Both the position numbers and the translations under genes were made by a program. A stretch of 64,000 bases of DNA from Rhizobium bangladeshense (GTDB lineage: Bacteria > Pseudomonadota > Alphaproteobacteria > Rhizobiales > Rhizobiaceae), in contig NZ_LYPL01000013.1 of assembly GCF_001662075.1 (NCBI RefSeq), positions 124,001 to 188,000 on the forward strand, read 5' to 3'. Under the pieces are notes generated by a model that was not told the origin of the DNA, did not search any database, and saw only the letters and a program-made list of their open reading frames with translations. Positions within the stretch are counted from its first letter, which is position 1. Every line of letters starts with the position of its first letter. Of the stretch, positions 35,274-43,444 are shown piece after piece.

Positions 35274-36795
35274 GGCCGGCCTCGCGGGTCTCTTGCCATT
35301 CCCCGGCCATCATCAGCCCCAGCCTGCGGGCGTCGGCGCCATTGGCGTCGACGGGCGGCGACAGCCGGCCGCCGACGATCGCCTGTATGCGGTCTGCGAG
35401 CGCGATCACCTCGTCAAGATCCTCCGAGATCAGCAGCACCGCAGTCCCCTGCCGGCGGGCTTCGAGCAGGCGCGCATGTACGGCGGCCACGGCCCCTTCA
35501 TCGAGGCCGCGGGCAGGCTGGGCGGCAATCAGAATGCGCGGCCGCCGATAGAGACTGCGCCCGAGTATGAGCTTTTGCATATTGCCGCCGGAGAGCAGCC
35601 GCGTGCGGATCCCCGGGCCGCCGCCGCGAACGTCGAAGCCATCAATGATCTCGCGCGCGAAGGCCATGCCGGCCTTCCGGTTGACGAGTCCGTGGCGCGA
35701 GAAGGCCGGCGAGGCAATCCGCTCCAGCACGGCGTTTTCCCAGATCGCCATTTCCCCGATCACGCCCTCATGGCTGCGGTCCTCGGGAATGCGGCCGATG
35801 CCGGCTTCGACGACATCGGCGACGCCAAGATCGCCGATCACTTCGCCGAACAGTCTGAGGTCGCCGCCGCCGCGCGCCAGCGTGCCGGAAAGAAGATGCG
35901 CCAATGCCGCCTGGCCGTTGCCGGAAACGCCGATAATGCCGAGGATCTCGCCCTGATGCAGCCGGAAGCTGATCGATTTGAGGCGATCGATGCCGCCGAC
36001 TCGTACGGTCACGCCTGAAGCCTCGAGTGCAACGGCGCCGGGTGTCGATGGTTCGCGCACGGGCCGCATCACACGGTGCCCGACCATCAACTCGGCGAGT
36101 TCCGCCTTGCTGGTTTCCGACGCCCGGCGCTCGGCGACCATCTTGCCTGCGCGCAGCACGACGATGCGGTCAGCCGCCGCCATCACCTCGTCGAGCTTAT
36201 GCGAGATGAAGATCAGCGACAGGCCTTGGCGGGCCATTTCCTTCAGCGTCGTGAACAGCCGCTCGGCTTCGATGTTGGTCAGTACCGCCGTCGGCTCGTC
36301 GAGGATCAGGATGCGGGCATCATTGTAGAGCGCCTTGAGGATTTCCACTCTTTGCTGCTCGCCGACCGAAAGGTCGCCGAGACGGGCATCCGGATCGACT
36401 TGCAGGCCGAAGCGCTCCGAAATCGCCATGAGTTTCTTGCGCGCCGCCGATGTTGCCGATCGCCAGGACCAAAGTCCTTCCGTGCCGGTCATGACGTTTT
36501 CGAGAACGGTCAGATTGGGCGCGAGCGAGAAATGCTGATGCACCATGCCGACTCCGGCGCGGATCGCCGCGCGCGGCTTGCCCTGCGGCAACTCGGCGCC
36601 GTCGATCAGAATTCGGCCGGCATCAGGCACGTAGTGGCCGAAAAGGATGCTCATCAGCGTGGTCTTGCCCGCGCCGTTCTCGCCGAGCAGAGCGACGACC
36701 TCGCCTTTGGCCAGCGTCATGGAAATATCGTCATTGGCAAGATTGGCGCCGAAACGTTTGCTGACACCGACAATTTCGAGAACAGGCTCGGTCAT
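35263..36795 (-). CDS. ABC transporter ATPase, tandem-domain (BMP/nucleoside type)
   Basis: A 510-aa protein with two nucleotide-binding domains. The first has GENGAGKTTLMSIL, LSVGEQQRVEILKAL and ILILDEPTAVL. The second has a degenerate Walker A (GVSGNGQAALAHLL, lacking the GK[ST] core), LLSGGNMQKLILGRSL, and an Ala/Arg-changed Walker B (ILIAAQPARGLD). Such asymmetry, with only the first site fully competent, is normal for RbsA/NupO-type proteins. It overlaps genes on both sides. Confidence 0.94.
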   Translation of the reverse strand: MTEPVLEIVGVSKRFGANLANDDISMTLAKGEVVALLGENGAGKTTLMSILFGHYVPDAGRILIDGAELPQGKPRAAIRAGVGMVHQHFSLAPNLTVLENVMTGTEGLWSWRSATSAARKKLMAISERFGLQVDPDARLGDLSVGEQQRVEILKALYNDARILILDEPTAVLTNIEAERLFTTLKEMARQGLSLIFISHKLDEVMAAADRIVVLRAGKMVAERRASETSKAELAELMVGHRVMRPVREPSTPGAVALEASGVTVRVGGIDRLKSISFRLHQGEILGIIGVSGNGQAALAHLLSGTLARGGGDLRLFGEVIGDLGVADVVEAGIGRIPEDRSHEGVIGEMAIWENAVLERIASPAFSRHGLVNRKAGMAFAREIIDGFDVRGGGPGIRTRLLSGGNMQKLILGRSLYRRPRILIAAQPARGLDEGAVAAVHARLLEARRQGTAVLLISEDLDEVIALADRIQAIVGGRLSPPVDANGADARRLGLMMAGEWQETREAGHAI

Positions 36796-38204
36796 GACGG
36801 CAACCCCGCCACCGGAAAACGGTGCTGCCACCGCCCCTCCGCCTCCAGGCGGGCCGCCAGCGACAGAAGCCGCGGCTCGTGACCCATCGGCATCATGAGT
36901 TGCACCGGCAGCGGCATGGCGTGCTCATCCTGTCCGAAAGGCAGCGTCAAAGCAGGAAAACCCGAAACATTGGCAAGGCAGGCAAGCGGCGCAAACGCAG
37001 TCATTCGCTCCAGATGCAGACCGGTGTCGGCATGATCGGACGGAAAGGAGCCGATCGCAAGAGGCGCGGAGGCGAGCATCGGCATGAGAATGCAATCGAC
37101 CTTGTCGAACAGCGCCCAGACAGCGTGGCTCACCAGCACCGCATCGTTCAGCGTTTTCCAGAGTTCGGTGGCCGTGAGCGCTCGCCCGCGTATCGCGAAA
37201 GCCTGCGTAAGGGGCTCGGCCCTGCTTTCCTCAAGGGCTGCCGCCTCGATGAGCGCGGCGAGGTTGACGGAAACGATATCGGCAAAGGCACGGCTGCTGG
37301 CAGCGACGCTCCATTCCAAATCGGCCCAGGCCAAGGGAAAGATGATGTGCCCGTCCTTTTGGAGCACACGTGCGGCGTCCGCGACGGCTGCAAGGCGGCG
37401 ATCCTCGGTCGGATAGGCCTGTCCGGTGTCGGTCAACAGGCCGATCCGCAAACGGCCGGTGTCGACATCGGCGGGAGAGGGATCCGGAACGGGTCCGCGT
37501 GCATTGCCGCTCAGCCGATCAAAAATCAGCGCCGTATCCCGCACCGAGCGGCAGACCGCCAGTTCGCTCGCGATTCCAGCAAGGTGATTGCCGAAAGAAG
37601 GTCCGCCGGGGATGGCGCCACGGGTCGGCTTCATTCCGACGAGACCGCAACAGGCGGCAGGCACGCGGATCGAGCCGCCGGCGTCAGTGGCATGGGCAAT
37701 CGCCACGATCCCGGCGGCAACGGCTGCCGCCGCACCGCCCGACGAGCCGCCGGCGGTGCGGGCCGGATCGAGCGGGTTGCGACAGACAGGTCCGATCGCC
37801 GGTTCGCTGGCAAGCGAAAGGCCGAATTCCGGGCTCGTCGTCAGGCCGAACAGACAGAAGCCGGCCTCGCGGAACCGCGAAGCGAGATCGGAATCGGCGT
37901 CGCCGCCCTTTCTCTCGAAGAGGCGGGAACCGGCGATTGCCGGCAGTCCGCGGAAGGGACCGCCAAGATCCTTCGCCAAGGCCGGCACGCCGGCAAAGGG
38001 CCGCGCCGAAAAATGCTCGGGCGCGCGCTGCCGCTCCCGGTCGCAGGCCTGCGCTGCGGCGACACCCATAGCGGCGTCGAGATAGGCGATCGCGCCGAGC
38101 GGCGCATGCCGCGCGGCGGCGTCGAGGGAAATCTGCATCGCTTCTGCAGCGCTCAAGCTGCCGTGCCTGATCGCTGCCGCCAGTTCCGTCGCGTCGCCCT
38201 GCAT
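36792..38204 (-). CDS. Amidase-signature-family hydrolase
   Basis: A 470-aa amidase-signature enzyme with the Ser-cisSer-Lys triad: K78 in ALAKDLGG, S155 in GGSSGGAAAAVAAG, and S178 in DAGGSIRVPA. It hydrolyses an amide bond in the cytosol. Its gene lies between the binding-protein gene and the ATPase gene of the BMP-type importer (8 bp and -4 bp spacing), so it most likely acts on the imported nitrogen compound before or after the CodA-like deaminase. No signal peptide. The exact substrate is unknown; a ring-opened pyrimidine or ureide amide is a fair guess. Confidence 0.91.
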   Translation of the reverse strand: MQGDATELAAAIRHGSLSAAEAMQISLDAAARHAPLGAIAYLDAAMGVAAAQACDRERQRAPEHFSARPFAGVPALAKDLGGPFRGLPAIAGSRLFERKGGDADSDLASRFREAGFCLFGLTTSPEFGLSLASEPAIGPVCRNPLDPARTAGGSSGGAAAAVAAGIVAIAHATDAGGSIRVPAACCGLVGMKPTRGAIPGGPSFGNHLAGIASELAVCRSVRDTALIFDRLSGNARGPVPDPSPADVDTGRLRIGLLTDTGQAYPTEDRRLAAVADAARVLQKDGHIIFPLAWADLEWSVAASSRAFADIVSVNLAALIEAAALEESRAEPLTQAFAIRGRALTATELWKTLNDAVLVSHAVWALFDKVDCILMPMLASAPLAIGSFPSDHADTGLHLERMTAFAPLACLANVSGFPALTLPFGQDEHAMPLPVQLMMPMGHEPRLLSLAARLEAEGRWQHRFPVAGLPS

Positions 38205-38212
38205 CAGCCGAA

Positions 38213-39199
38213 CTACTTCGGCTCTTCCATCATCTTCGGAACTTCGAAGGTGCCTGCCTTGATCTCCGCCCGCTTGGCCTCCATAGCGGCCTCAGCCTCG
38301 GCAGGCGCCACACCCTTCACGAAGACGATATCGCTGCCGCCTTCCTTCATCAGGCCGTAAGACGTGTAGTTGCGGCCGACCGGTTTACCCGCGGCGACAT
38401 CGGCGATTGCAGCATTGAGGATCGGGCGGAAATACCACATGGCATTGGCAAACACAGTATCGGGATAACGCGGCGTGTAATCGACCAGCGAACCGACCGA
38501 CTTGATGCCGCGTTCCTTGGCGGCATCGGCGGTGCCGATGCGCTCGCCGAACAGAATATCGGCGCCGGCGTCGATCTGGGCGAGGCCGGCCTCGCGGGCC
38601 TTCGGCGGATCGAAGAAGGTGCCGATGAACGAGACCAAGTGCTTGGCGTCGGGATTGACAGCCTTGACGCCCGCGGCAAAGGCGTTGATCAGCATGTTGA
38701 CTTCGGGAATCGGGATGGCGCCGACCGAACCGACGACGTTCGACTTGGTCATCTTGCCCGCCAGCATGCCGGCCAGATAGGCGCCGTCATGATTCCATGT
38801 GCCGAAGACGCCGAAATTGTCGCCGGCCTGGTCGCCGCTGGAGCCCAGCACGAAGGCGGTCTCGGGATAGTCGGCCGCGACCTGCCGGGCCTCCTTCTCC
38901 ACCGCATAGGCTTCGCCGATGATCAGCTTGTTGCCCTGTTCGGCATATTCGCGCATGGCGCGCGGATAATCGGTGCCGGAGACACCTTCGGAAAAGACAT
39001 ATTCGATGACGCCTTCCTTGGCAGCATCCTGAAGGGCCTTGTGAAGACAGGAATTCCAGGCGTTTTCGACCGGCGACGCATGAATGCCGGCAACTTTCAG
39101 CGGGGCGGCAGCCCTTGCGAGCGGGGCCAGGCTGCTCACTCCGAGCGCAATGCCCGATGCGATCACTGCCCGGCGCGAAATCAGCATGTCTTTGGTCAT
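38213..39199 (-). CDS. BMP-family substrate-binding protein
   Basis: A 328-aa periplasmic protein of the Bmp/Med/PnrA family, which binds nucleosides, purines and related compounds. ATG at 39199 is preceded by GGGGAGC. The N-terminus holds a twin-arginine-like signal (ISRRAVIASGIALGVSSLAPLARA). Family signatures include AYAVEKEARQVAADYPETAFVLGSSG and NFGVFGTWNHDGAYLAGMLAGKMTKSNVVGSVGAIPIPEV. It heads the six-gene minus-strand operon and defines its substrate class. Confidence 0.92.
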   Translation of the reverse strand: MTKDMLISRRAVIASGIALGVSSLAPLARAAAPLKVAGIHASPVENAWNSCLHKALQDAAKEGVIEYVFSEGVSGTDYPRAMREYAEQGNKLIIGEAYAVEKEARQVAADYPETAFVLGSSGDQAGDNFGVFGTWNHDGAYLAGMLAGKMTKSNVVGSVGAIPIPEVNMLINAFAAGVKAVNPDAKHLVSFIGTFFDPPKAREAGLAQIDAGADILFGERIGTADAAKERGIKSVGSLVDYTPRYPDTVFANAMWYFRPILNAAIADVAAGKPVGRNYTSYGLMKEGGSDIVFVKGVAPAEAEAAMEAKRAEIKAGTFEVPKMMEEPK

Positions 39200-39234
39200 C
39201 GATTGCTCCCCTTTTTTTACCATCTGGTTCAAAA

Positions 39235-39262
39235 ATCATAGTAGCGCCTAAAAATGTGTCAA
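39235..39262 (-). promoter_or_regulatory. Sigma-70 promoter of the BMP-type importer operon
   Basis: On the minus strand, TTGACA (39257-39262) and TATGAT (39235-39240) are 16 bp apart, a near-consensus promoter with a start about 29 bp upstream of the binding-protein ATG. No clear operator is visible. Confidence 0.7.
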
Positions 39263-39540
39263 GGAGAGAGCGGGCTTAAAAATCAGGCTGATCAACCCCT
39301 TTTGGCTCTTTCCTCGCCCGCCGAATTTTTACGTGCTGCAGGGCGTCGCGACATGGCGGAAAGAAACGCGGCGCGGCAGCCTGCACCTCGATCCCGCCGC
39401 TCCTCCTGGTTGAGAATTTCCATTCCAACAAACGCCTTCTTCGCTTCGGCGCAAGGGGCGCTCGGACCGGACCTGCATGGGCTTGGCGCGACGATATTTG
39501 CAGGATATGCAGAGAACTGTCGGGTTGGGGAAACAAGAAA
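39263..39540. other. Intergenic region without a recognisable gene
   Basis: With the adjoining promoter segment this makes the only gap above 300 bp. It separates the BMP importer promoter from the phospholipid operon. A plus-strand reading frame crosses it but has no recognisable domain, is rich in Ala and Arg and runs into the next gene in a different frame, so I do not call it. A weak promoter (TTGGCG near 39483, GATATG near 39504) may serve the phospholipid operon. Confidence 0.5.
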
Positions 39541-39801
39541 ATGGGTGAAGAACAGGACGTCTCGCGGCGGCCGATCGCGAGCCGGCCGCCGTCCTGGGCG
39601 ATCGGCTTAAGTGCGTGGCTAGCGCGCACCGGCGTCACGCTGAACAGCATTTCGCTTCTCTCGATCCTGCTTGCCGGCATCGGCGCGGCGCCCATCCTGT
39701 TCATCTCACATCCGATCGCCCCCTCCATCATCGCGGTCGGCAGCCTCGTCACCTGCATCACCCGTACGATAACGCTTTCCCATTCGCTGGAGAGACTATG
39801 A
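39541..39801 (+). pseudogene. CDP-alcohol phosphatidyltransferase with the catalytic core deleted
   Basis: An 86-aa open frame. Residues 1-55 (RRPIASRPPSWAIGLSAWLARTGVTLNSISLLSI and the following helix) match the N-terminus of CDP-alcohol phosphatidyltransferases; the last 25 or so (SIIAVGSLVTCITRTITLSH) look like the C-terminal helix and tail. The family's DGxxARxxxxxxxxGxxxDxxxD motif and the central membrane helices, about 120-150 residues, are absent. The junction is in frame and the stop still overlaps the PlsC-like start by 4 bp. The enzyme cannot be active; the remnant may persist for translational coupling. Confidence 0.7.
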
Positions 39802-40418
39802 CCGCGCTTGTCCGTCGCCTCCTTGTGTTGTTCGTCCGTATCTTGGTCGGCGCCCGAAGCGAATGGCGGGGCTGCACGCCCGACACGCGCCGCCGCATCT
39901 ATTTCGCCAATCACAACAGCCATGTCGATACGGTCGCCGTCATGGCCGCCCTGCCGTATCAGGTGCGACGGCTGACCCATCCGGTTGCGGCGCGCGACTA
40001 TTGGGGAACCAGCGCTCTCCGCCGTTTCATCGCGGAGAAAGGCCTGCGCGCCGTCCTGATAGACCGCAAGCCTCTGCCGGACAGCAACCCGCTGGAGCCG
40101 CTCGAGCGCCTGCTCGAGGAAGGGCGTTCGATCCTGATATTTCCCGAGGGGACGAGAAGCGCCACCGAGGAGATCGCTCCGTTCCGCAGCGGCATCTATC
40201 GCCTTGCCTGCCGCTTCCCCGATGTCGATCTCGTACCGATCCATCTCGACAATCTGCAGCGCATCCTGCCGAAGGGAAGCATATTGATCGTGCCGATCAC
40301 CTGCACGGCGCGCTTCGGCAAGCCGCTGCGTGTCGAACCCGGCGAAGGCAAGGACGCATTCCTGGCGCGGGCCCGCGCCGCGATCATCGAGCTGGCAGAT
40401 GGAGGGCGCACCGCATGA
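39798..40418 (+). CDS. PlsC-like 1-acyl-glycerol-3-phosphate acyltransferase
   Basis: A 206-aa acyltransferase; ATG at 39798 overlaps the preceding stop. The catalytic NHxxxxD motif is NHNSHVD (38-44) and the acceptor motif is FPEGTRS. A single N-terminal hydrophobic segment (RRLLVLFVRILVG) would anchor it on the inner membrane. It transfers an acyl chain to lysophosphatidate or a related acceptor to give phosphatidate, which the adjacent CdsA-like enzyme would activate. Gene order matches a phospholipid-synthesis operon whose first member is now broken. Confidence 0.92.
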   Translation: MTALVRRLLVLFVRILVGARSEWRGCTPDTRRRIYFANHNSHVDTVAVMAALPYQVRRLTHPVAARDYWGTSALRRFIAEKGLRAVLIDRKPLPDSNPLEPLERLLEEGRSILIFPEGTRSATEEIAPFRSGIYRLACRFPDVDLVPIHLDNLQRILPKGSILIVPITCTARFGKPLRVEPGEGKDAFLARARAAIIELADGGRTA

Positions 40419-41344
40419 CCAGCCTTTTCTCCATCGTCCTTGCCGCGATCCTCGGCCTGCTCGCCGTCGCATCCGCCATCGGCTTCATCTTGCAGCGGCG
40501 CGCGACCGAGCCCGGCTCCGTCGCCACCGTCCAGAACCTCAACGCCCGCATCCGTTCCTGGTGGATCATGGTCGCGGTGTTCGGCGGCGCGATCCTGCTC
40601 GGCGATACGGCGGTGGTCATCCTGTTCGCGTTCCTGTCCTTCATGGCGCTACGCGAATTCTGGACGCTGACGCCGTCACGGCGCGGCGATCACCTGGCGC
40701 TGTTCCTGTCCTTCTTCGTCGTCCTGCCGCTGCACTATGTGCTGCTCGGAACGTTATGGTACGGCCTCTTTGCGATCTTCATTCCCGTCTATGCCTTCCT
40801 GATCCTGCCGGCGGTGGCGACGCTCACCGGCGACGTCAAGGAATTCCTGGCGCGGACCGCCAGGGTGCAATGGGGCTTGATGCTGACGGTCTATTCGATC
40901 AGCCATGCGCCCGCGCTCCTAATGCTTGAGACCGGCACGCCGCCGGCGCTTCTTCTCGTCTATCTCGTTATCGTCGTGCAGCTCAGCGACGTCTTCCAGT
41001 ATGTCTGGGGCAAGCTTCTGGGAAAACATCGTTTCTCCCCGAACATCAGCCCGTCGAAGACGCTCGAGGGCCTGATCGGCGGCGGCGCCTCGGCGATCCT
41101 GGTGGGAACGCTGCTCTACCGGCTGACGCCTTTCTCACCCCTTCAGGCGGCAGCCGTCAGCACTGTTATCGTCGTCGCCGGCTTCTTCGGTGGCTTCGTG
41201 CTCTCGGCGATCAAGCGCGATCTCAACGCCAAGGACTGGGGCTATGTGATCGAAGGCCATGGCGGCGTGCTCGACCGGCTGGATTCCATCACTTTCGCCG
41301 CACCGCTGTTCTTCCACATCGTCCGCTACTGGTTCGCAATGTGA
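40415..41344 (+). CDS. cdsA: Phosphatidate cytidylyltransferase
   Basis: A 309-aa integral membrane enzyme with about eight TM helices. The CTP-transferase signature is SAIKRDLNAKDWGYVIEGHGGVLDRLDS, matching S-x-x-KR-x4-KD-x5-x-HGG-x-DR-x-D. It converts phosphatidate plus CTP to CDP-diacylglycerol. The start overlaps the acyltransferase stop by 4 bp. It is probably an accessory copy, since rhizobia carry another cdsA in the core lipid/outer-membrane cluster; I infer that from general knowledge, not from this window. Confidence 0.93.
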   Translation: MTSLFSIVLAAILGLLAVASAIGFILQRRATEPGSVATVQNLNARIRSWWIMVAVFGGAILLGDTAVVILFAFLSFMALREFWTLTPSRRGDHLALFLSFFVVLPLHYVLLGTLWYGLFAIFIPVYAFLILPAVATLTGDVKEFLARTARVQWGLMLTVYSISHAPALLMLETGTPPALLLVYLVIVVQLSDVFQYVWGKLLGKHRFSPNISPSKTLEGLIGGGASAILVGTLLYRLTPFSPLQAAAVSTVIVVAGFFGGFVLSAIKRDLNAKDWGYVIEGHGGVLDRLDSITFAAPLFFHIVRYWFAM

Positions 41345-41371
41345 GGATATCCGCCGCATTCGGCCGGTTCC

Positions 41372-41695
41372 TCAAAAGCGGTCGATATCCTCGAGGCTCT
41401 CGATGAGCCGCTGCTGAACCTGCCGGTCCTGCCGGCCGATGGCCGTCACCAGCTTGCCCATCGTTCCCCTGATTCCGTGAAGCTGGTCGATCAGATTCAT
41501 GACGACATCGACGCCGGCTTCGTTGACGCCCATATTGCCCATGAGATCGAGGATGAGCCGGCCGCGGGCGACATCGGCCTCGCGAAACTGCCGCCCTTCG
41601 CCTGACATCTCCGGGATCAGCCAGCCCCGTTCGACCCAGAAGTCGAGCTGGACGACATCGATTTTCAGGCAAAGACGGAACTCATGATCATCCAT
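41372..41695 (-). CDS. cbpM: CbpM-type chaperone modulator
   Basis: A 107-aa MerR-like small protein; ATG at 41695, 2 bp after the CbpA-type gene. It has an N-terminal segment ending in DFWVERGWLIPEMSGEGRQFREADVARGRLILDLMGNMGVNEAGVDVVMNLIDQL, which is the CbpM/YccV-like winged-helix-type fold, and a C-terminal helical tail. CbpM binds the J-domain of CbpA and inhibits its DnaK stimulation. Position and order (cbpA then cbpM) match other proteobacteria. Confidence 0.88.
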   Translation of the reverse strand: MDDHEFRLCLKIDVVQLDFWVERGWLIPEMSGEGRQFREADVARGRLILDLMGNMGVNEAGVDVVMNLIDQLHGIRGTMGKLVTAIGRQDRQVQQRLIESLEDIDRF

Positions 41696-41697
41696 GA

Positions 41698-42612
41698 TCA
41701 GGCCTCCATATTCTTCCTCGGATCGTATGGATTTGCCGCCGCCCATTCCTTCACCAGGGAGGTCAGCCGTTCGTCTGATTTATCGGGCAGCACGATCTTC
41801 AGGGAGACATAGACGTCGCCGTGTCCGCCGCCGCGTTTTGGAACGCCCTTGCCCCTGAGCCGCAGGACCTTGCCCGTATTCGAGTGCGGAGGCAGCGTCA
41901 CGTTGACAGGTCCCGACGGTGTCGGCACGCGGACCTTGCCGCCGAGCACCGCCTCGCCAAGCGAGATCGGCAGTTCCAGGCGGATGTCGTCGCCCTCGCG
42001 CGTGAAGAAGCGGTGAGGCCTCACCCGGATTTCGATAAGGGCATCGCCCGGCGGCCCGCCTCCAAGGCCCGGCTCACCCTTGCCACGCAGCCGCAAGGTC
42101 TGGCCGTCGCGGGTTCCAGGCGGGATCTGCACATCGAGCTGCGGCCCATCCGGCAGCTTGATCTCGGTCCTGGTGCCGTTGACGGCCTCGAGAAAATCGA
42201 CCTCCATGGAAAAACGCCGATCCTGGCCTTGGCTGCGCGTCCTGCCGCCGCCTGCGCGACGCGAAAAGAAATCGGCAAAGGTATTGTCGATGTCGGCGAA
42301 GTCGGCAAAGCCGGAATTGTTGCGGTAGGGATCGTTGGCACCGCTCGCCGAGGCATAGTCGCGGTAATAGCTGCGCTGCGCCCGCTCGGCGCCCGTCATA
42401 TCGATCTCGCCGCGGTCAAAACGTCGCCGCTTCTGTTCGTCGCTCAAAATCTCGTAAGCGGTCGAAATATCTTTGAATCGATCCTCCGCCTTTTTATCGC
42501 CGGGGTTAAGGTCGGGGTGAAGCTTCTTGGCGAGCTTGCGGAACGCGCTCTGAATATCCTTCTGCGTCGCATCCCGCTTCACGCCCAGAAGCTCATAGGG
42601 ATCCTGGCTCAT
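41698..42612 (-). CDS. cbpA: CbpA-type DnaJ co-chaperone
   Basis: A 304-aa class B J-protein; ATG at 42612 preceded by CCGGAGAT. The J-domain (1-65) has the HPD motif in KLHPDLNPGDKKAEDRFKDI, followed by a Gly/Phe-poor linker and two DnaJ C-terminal beta domains (RFSMEVDFLEAVNG through IVLPDKSDERLTSLV). There is no zinc finger. It stimulates DnaK under stress and, in E. coli, also binds curved DNA. The longer in-frame extension upstream overlaps the stress-protein gene and is not real. Confidence 0.93.
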   Translation of the reverse strand: MSQDPYELLGVKRDATQKDIQSAFRKLAKKLHPDLNPGDKKAEDRFKDISTAYEILSDEQKRRRFDRGEIDMTGAERAQRSYYRDYASASGANDPYRNNSGFADFADIDNTFADFFSRRAGGGRTRSQGQDRRFSMEVDFLEAVNGTRTEIKLPDGPQLDVQIPPGTRDGQTLRLRGKGEPGLGGGPPGDALIEIRVRPHRFFTREGDDIRLELPISLGEAVLGGKVRVPTPSGPVNVTLPPHSNTGKVLRLRGKGVPKRGGGHGDVYVSLKIVLPDKSDERLTSLVKEWAAANPYDPRKNMEA

Positions 42613-42748
42613 GCATATCTCCGGTCGGGCAGTCCATGCTGCTGGTTGGCTTGGCACTGATATAGGTTGCCGGGCCGCCGCCGGGGAGAGGCAACCCACG
42701 GGGCACTTCAAGCCGGCGGTCGTATGATCGGCGGGAAGTTGCCAGAGC

Positions 42749-43216
42749 TCAGAGCAGAGCGGCGTCTTCGGTTTGGGATGCGGAGCCCTCATGCGCGTCG
42801 TCTGAACGCCCATCGACCAGAACCGAGCATCCCGCATGACGCACGACCTTCTCGACGATCGAGGAGAAGACGTAGTCGGTGATATCGGGCACGTGGGATG
42901 ACAACAGAATGAGATCGGCCGCTCTCTCCCTTGCGACCGACACCAGCAGGGAGGCGGCAACGCCGATGCGAACCTCGATCATCACAGGGATTCCCAACTC
43001 CTTGCAGAGCGACACAAGCTTCCTTTCGGCATCGACGATGGCGGCCGTTTCAGTTTCCTCGGGAATACCGGTCAGACGACGCTGCGGGACATTCTCGATG
43101 ACATGCATCACGAGGATGGTTCCGCCTTCGTCCACAAGTGCCGCAGCCCGGCGCAGCAGACGGTTTGCCGTCCGCCTCGAACCCATGCCGATGCCGCAGA
43201 TGATCGTGCGATACAT
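42749..43216 (-). CDS. Universal stress protein (UspA family)
   Basis: A 155-aa single Usp domain (MYRTIICGIGMGSRRTANRLLRRAAALVDEGG; RAADLILLSSHVPDITDYVFSSIVEKVVRHAGCSVLVD). The classical ATP-binding G-2x-G-9x-G(S/T) loop is replaced by SSHVPDITDYVFSS, so it may not bind ATP. A FixK/FNR-like box with a matching -10 element sits upstream, suggesting induction under low oxygen. It lies 136 bp upstream of cbpA on the same strand; co-transcription is possible. Confidence 0.92.
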   Translation of the reverse strand: MYRTIICGIGMGSRRTANRLLRRAAALVDEGGTILVMHVIENVPQRRLTGIPEETETAAIVDAERKLVSLCKELGIPVMIEVRIGVAASLLVSVARERAADLILLSSHVPDITDYVFSSIVEKVVRHAGCSVLVDGRSDDAHEGSASQTEDAALL

Positions 43217-43251
43217 TGAATCAATATCCTCGAATGCCAGCCATTGCTGTG

Positions 43252-43292
43252 ATCTTACCTTGATCGACGACGCCTGCTTTGACCAAAATCAA
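43252..43292 (-). promoter_or_regulatory. FixK/FNR-type box and promoter of the universal stress protein gene
   Basis: TTGACCAAAATCAA (43279-43292) fits the TTGAY-N4-RTCAA FNR/FixK consensus in both arms. On the minus strand a -10-like TAAGAT (43252-43257) follows so that the box is centred about 41 bp upstream of the inferred start, the standard class II activator position. The start codon is some 28 bp further. Confidence 0.7.
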
Positions 43293-43444
43293 GTCGGAAT
43301 GCCGCCCGTCAGTGAAACGGCGGCGTGCGCGGAAAACCGTCGCCCCGCTTCAACACGAGCATCCTGCCGCCTTGTCGCAGTTGACGGCGGTCCGATCGGC
43401 CATAGCTCTGATGCAATTTCGTCGTCACACCAAAGAGGTTTCAC

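Noticed and set aside
39254..39610. 118-codon plus-strand frame in the largest intergenic gap
   Set aside because: It has no domain, a biased Ala/Arg composition, and overlaps the recognisable CDP-alcohol phosphatidyltransferase N-terminus in another frame.
42657..42666. Heat-shock (RpoH)-like -10 element CCTATATCAG upstream of cbpA
   Set aside because: The -10 fits the CYTATNTNNG pattern well, but no CTTG-type -35 lies at 17-18 bp; the nearest TTG is about 23 bp away.
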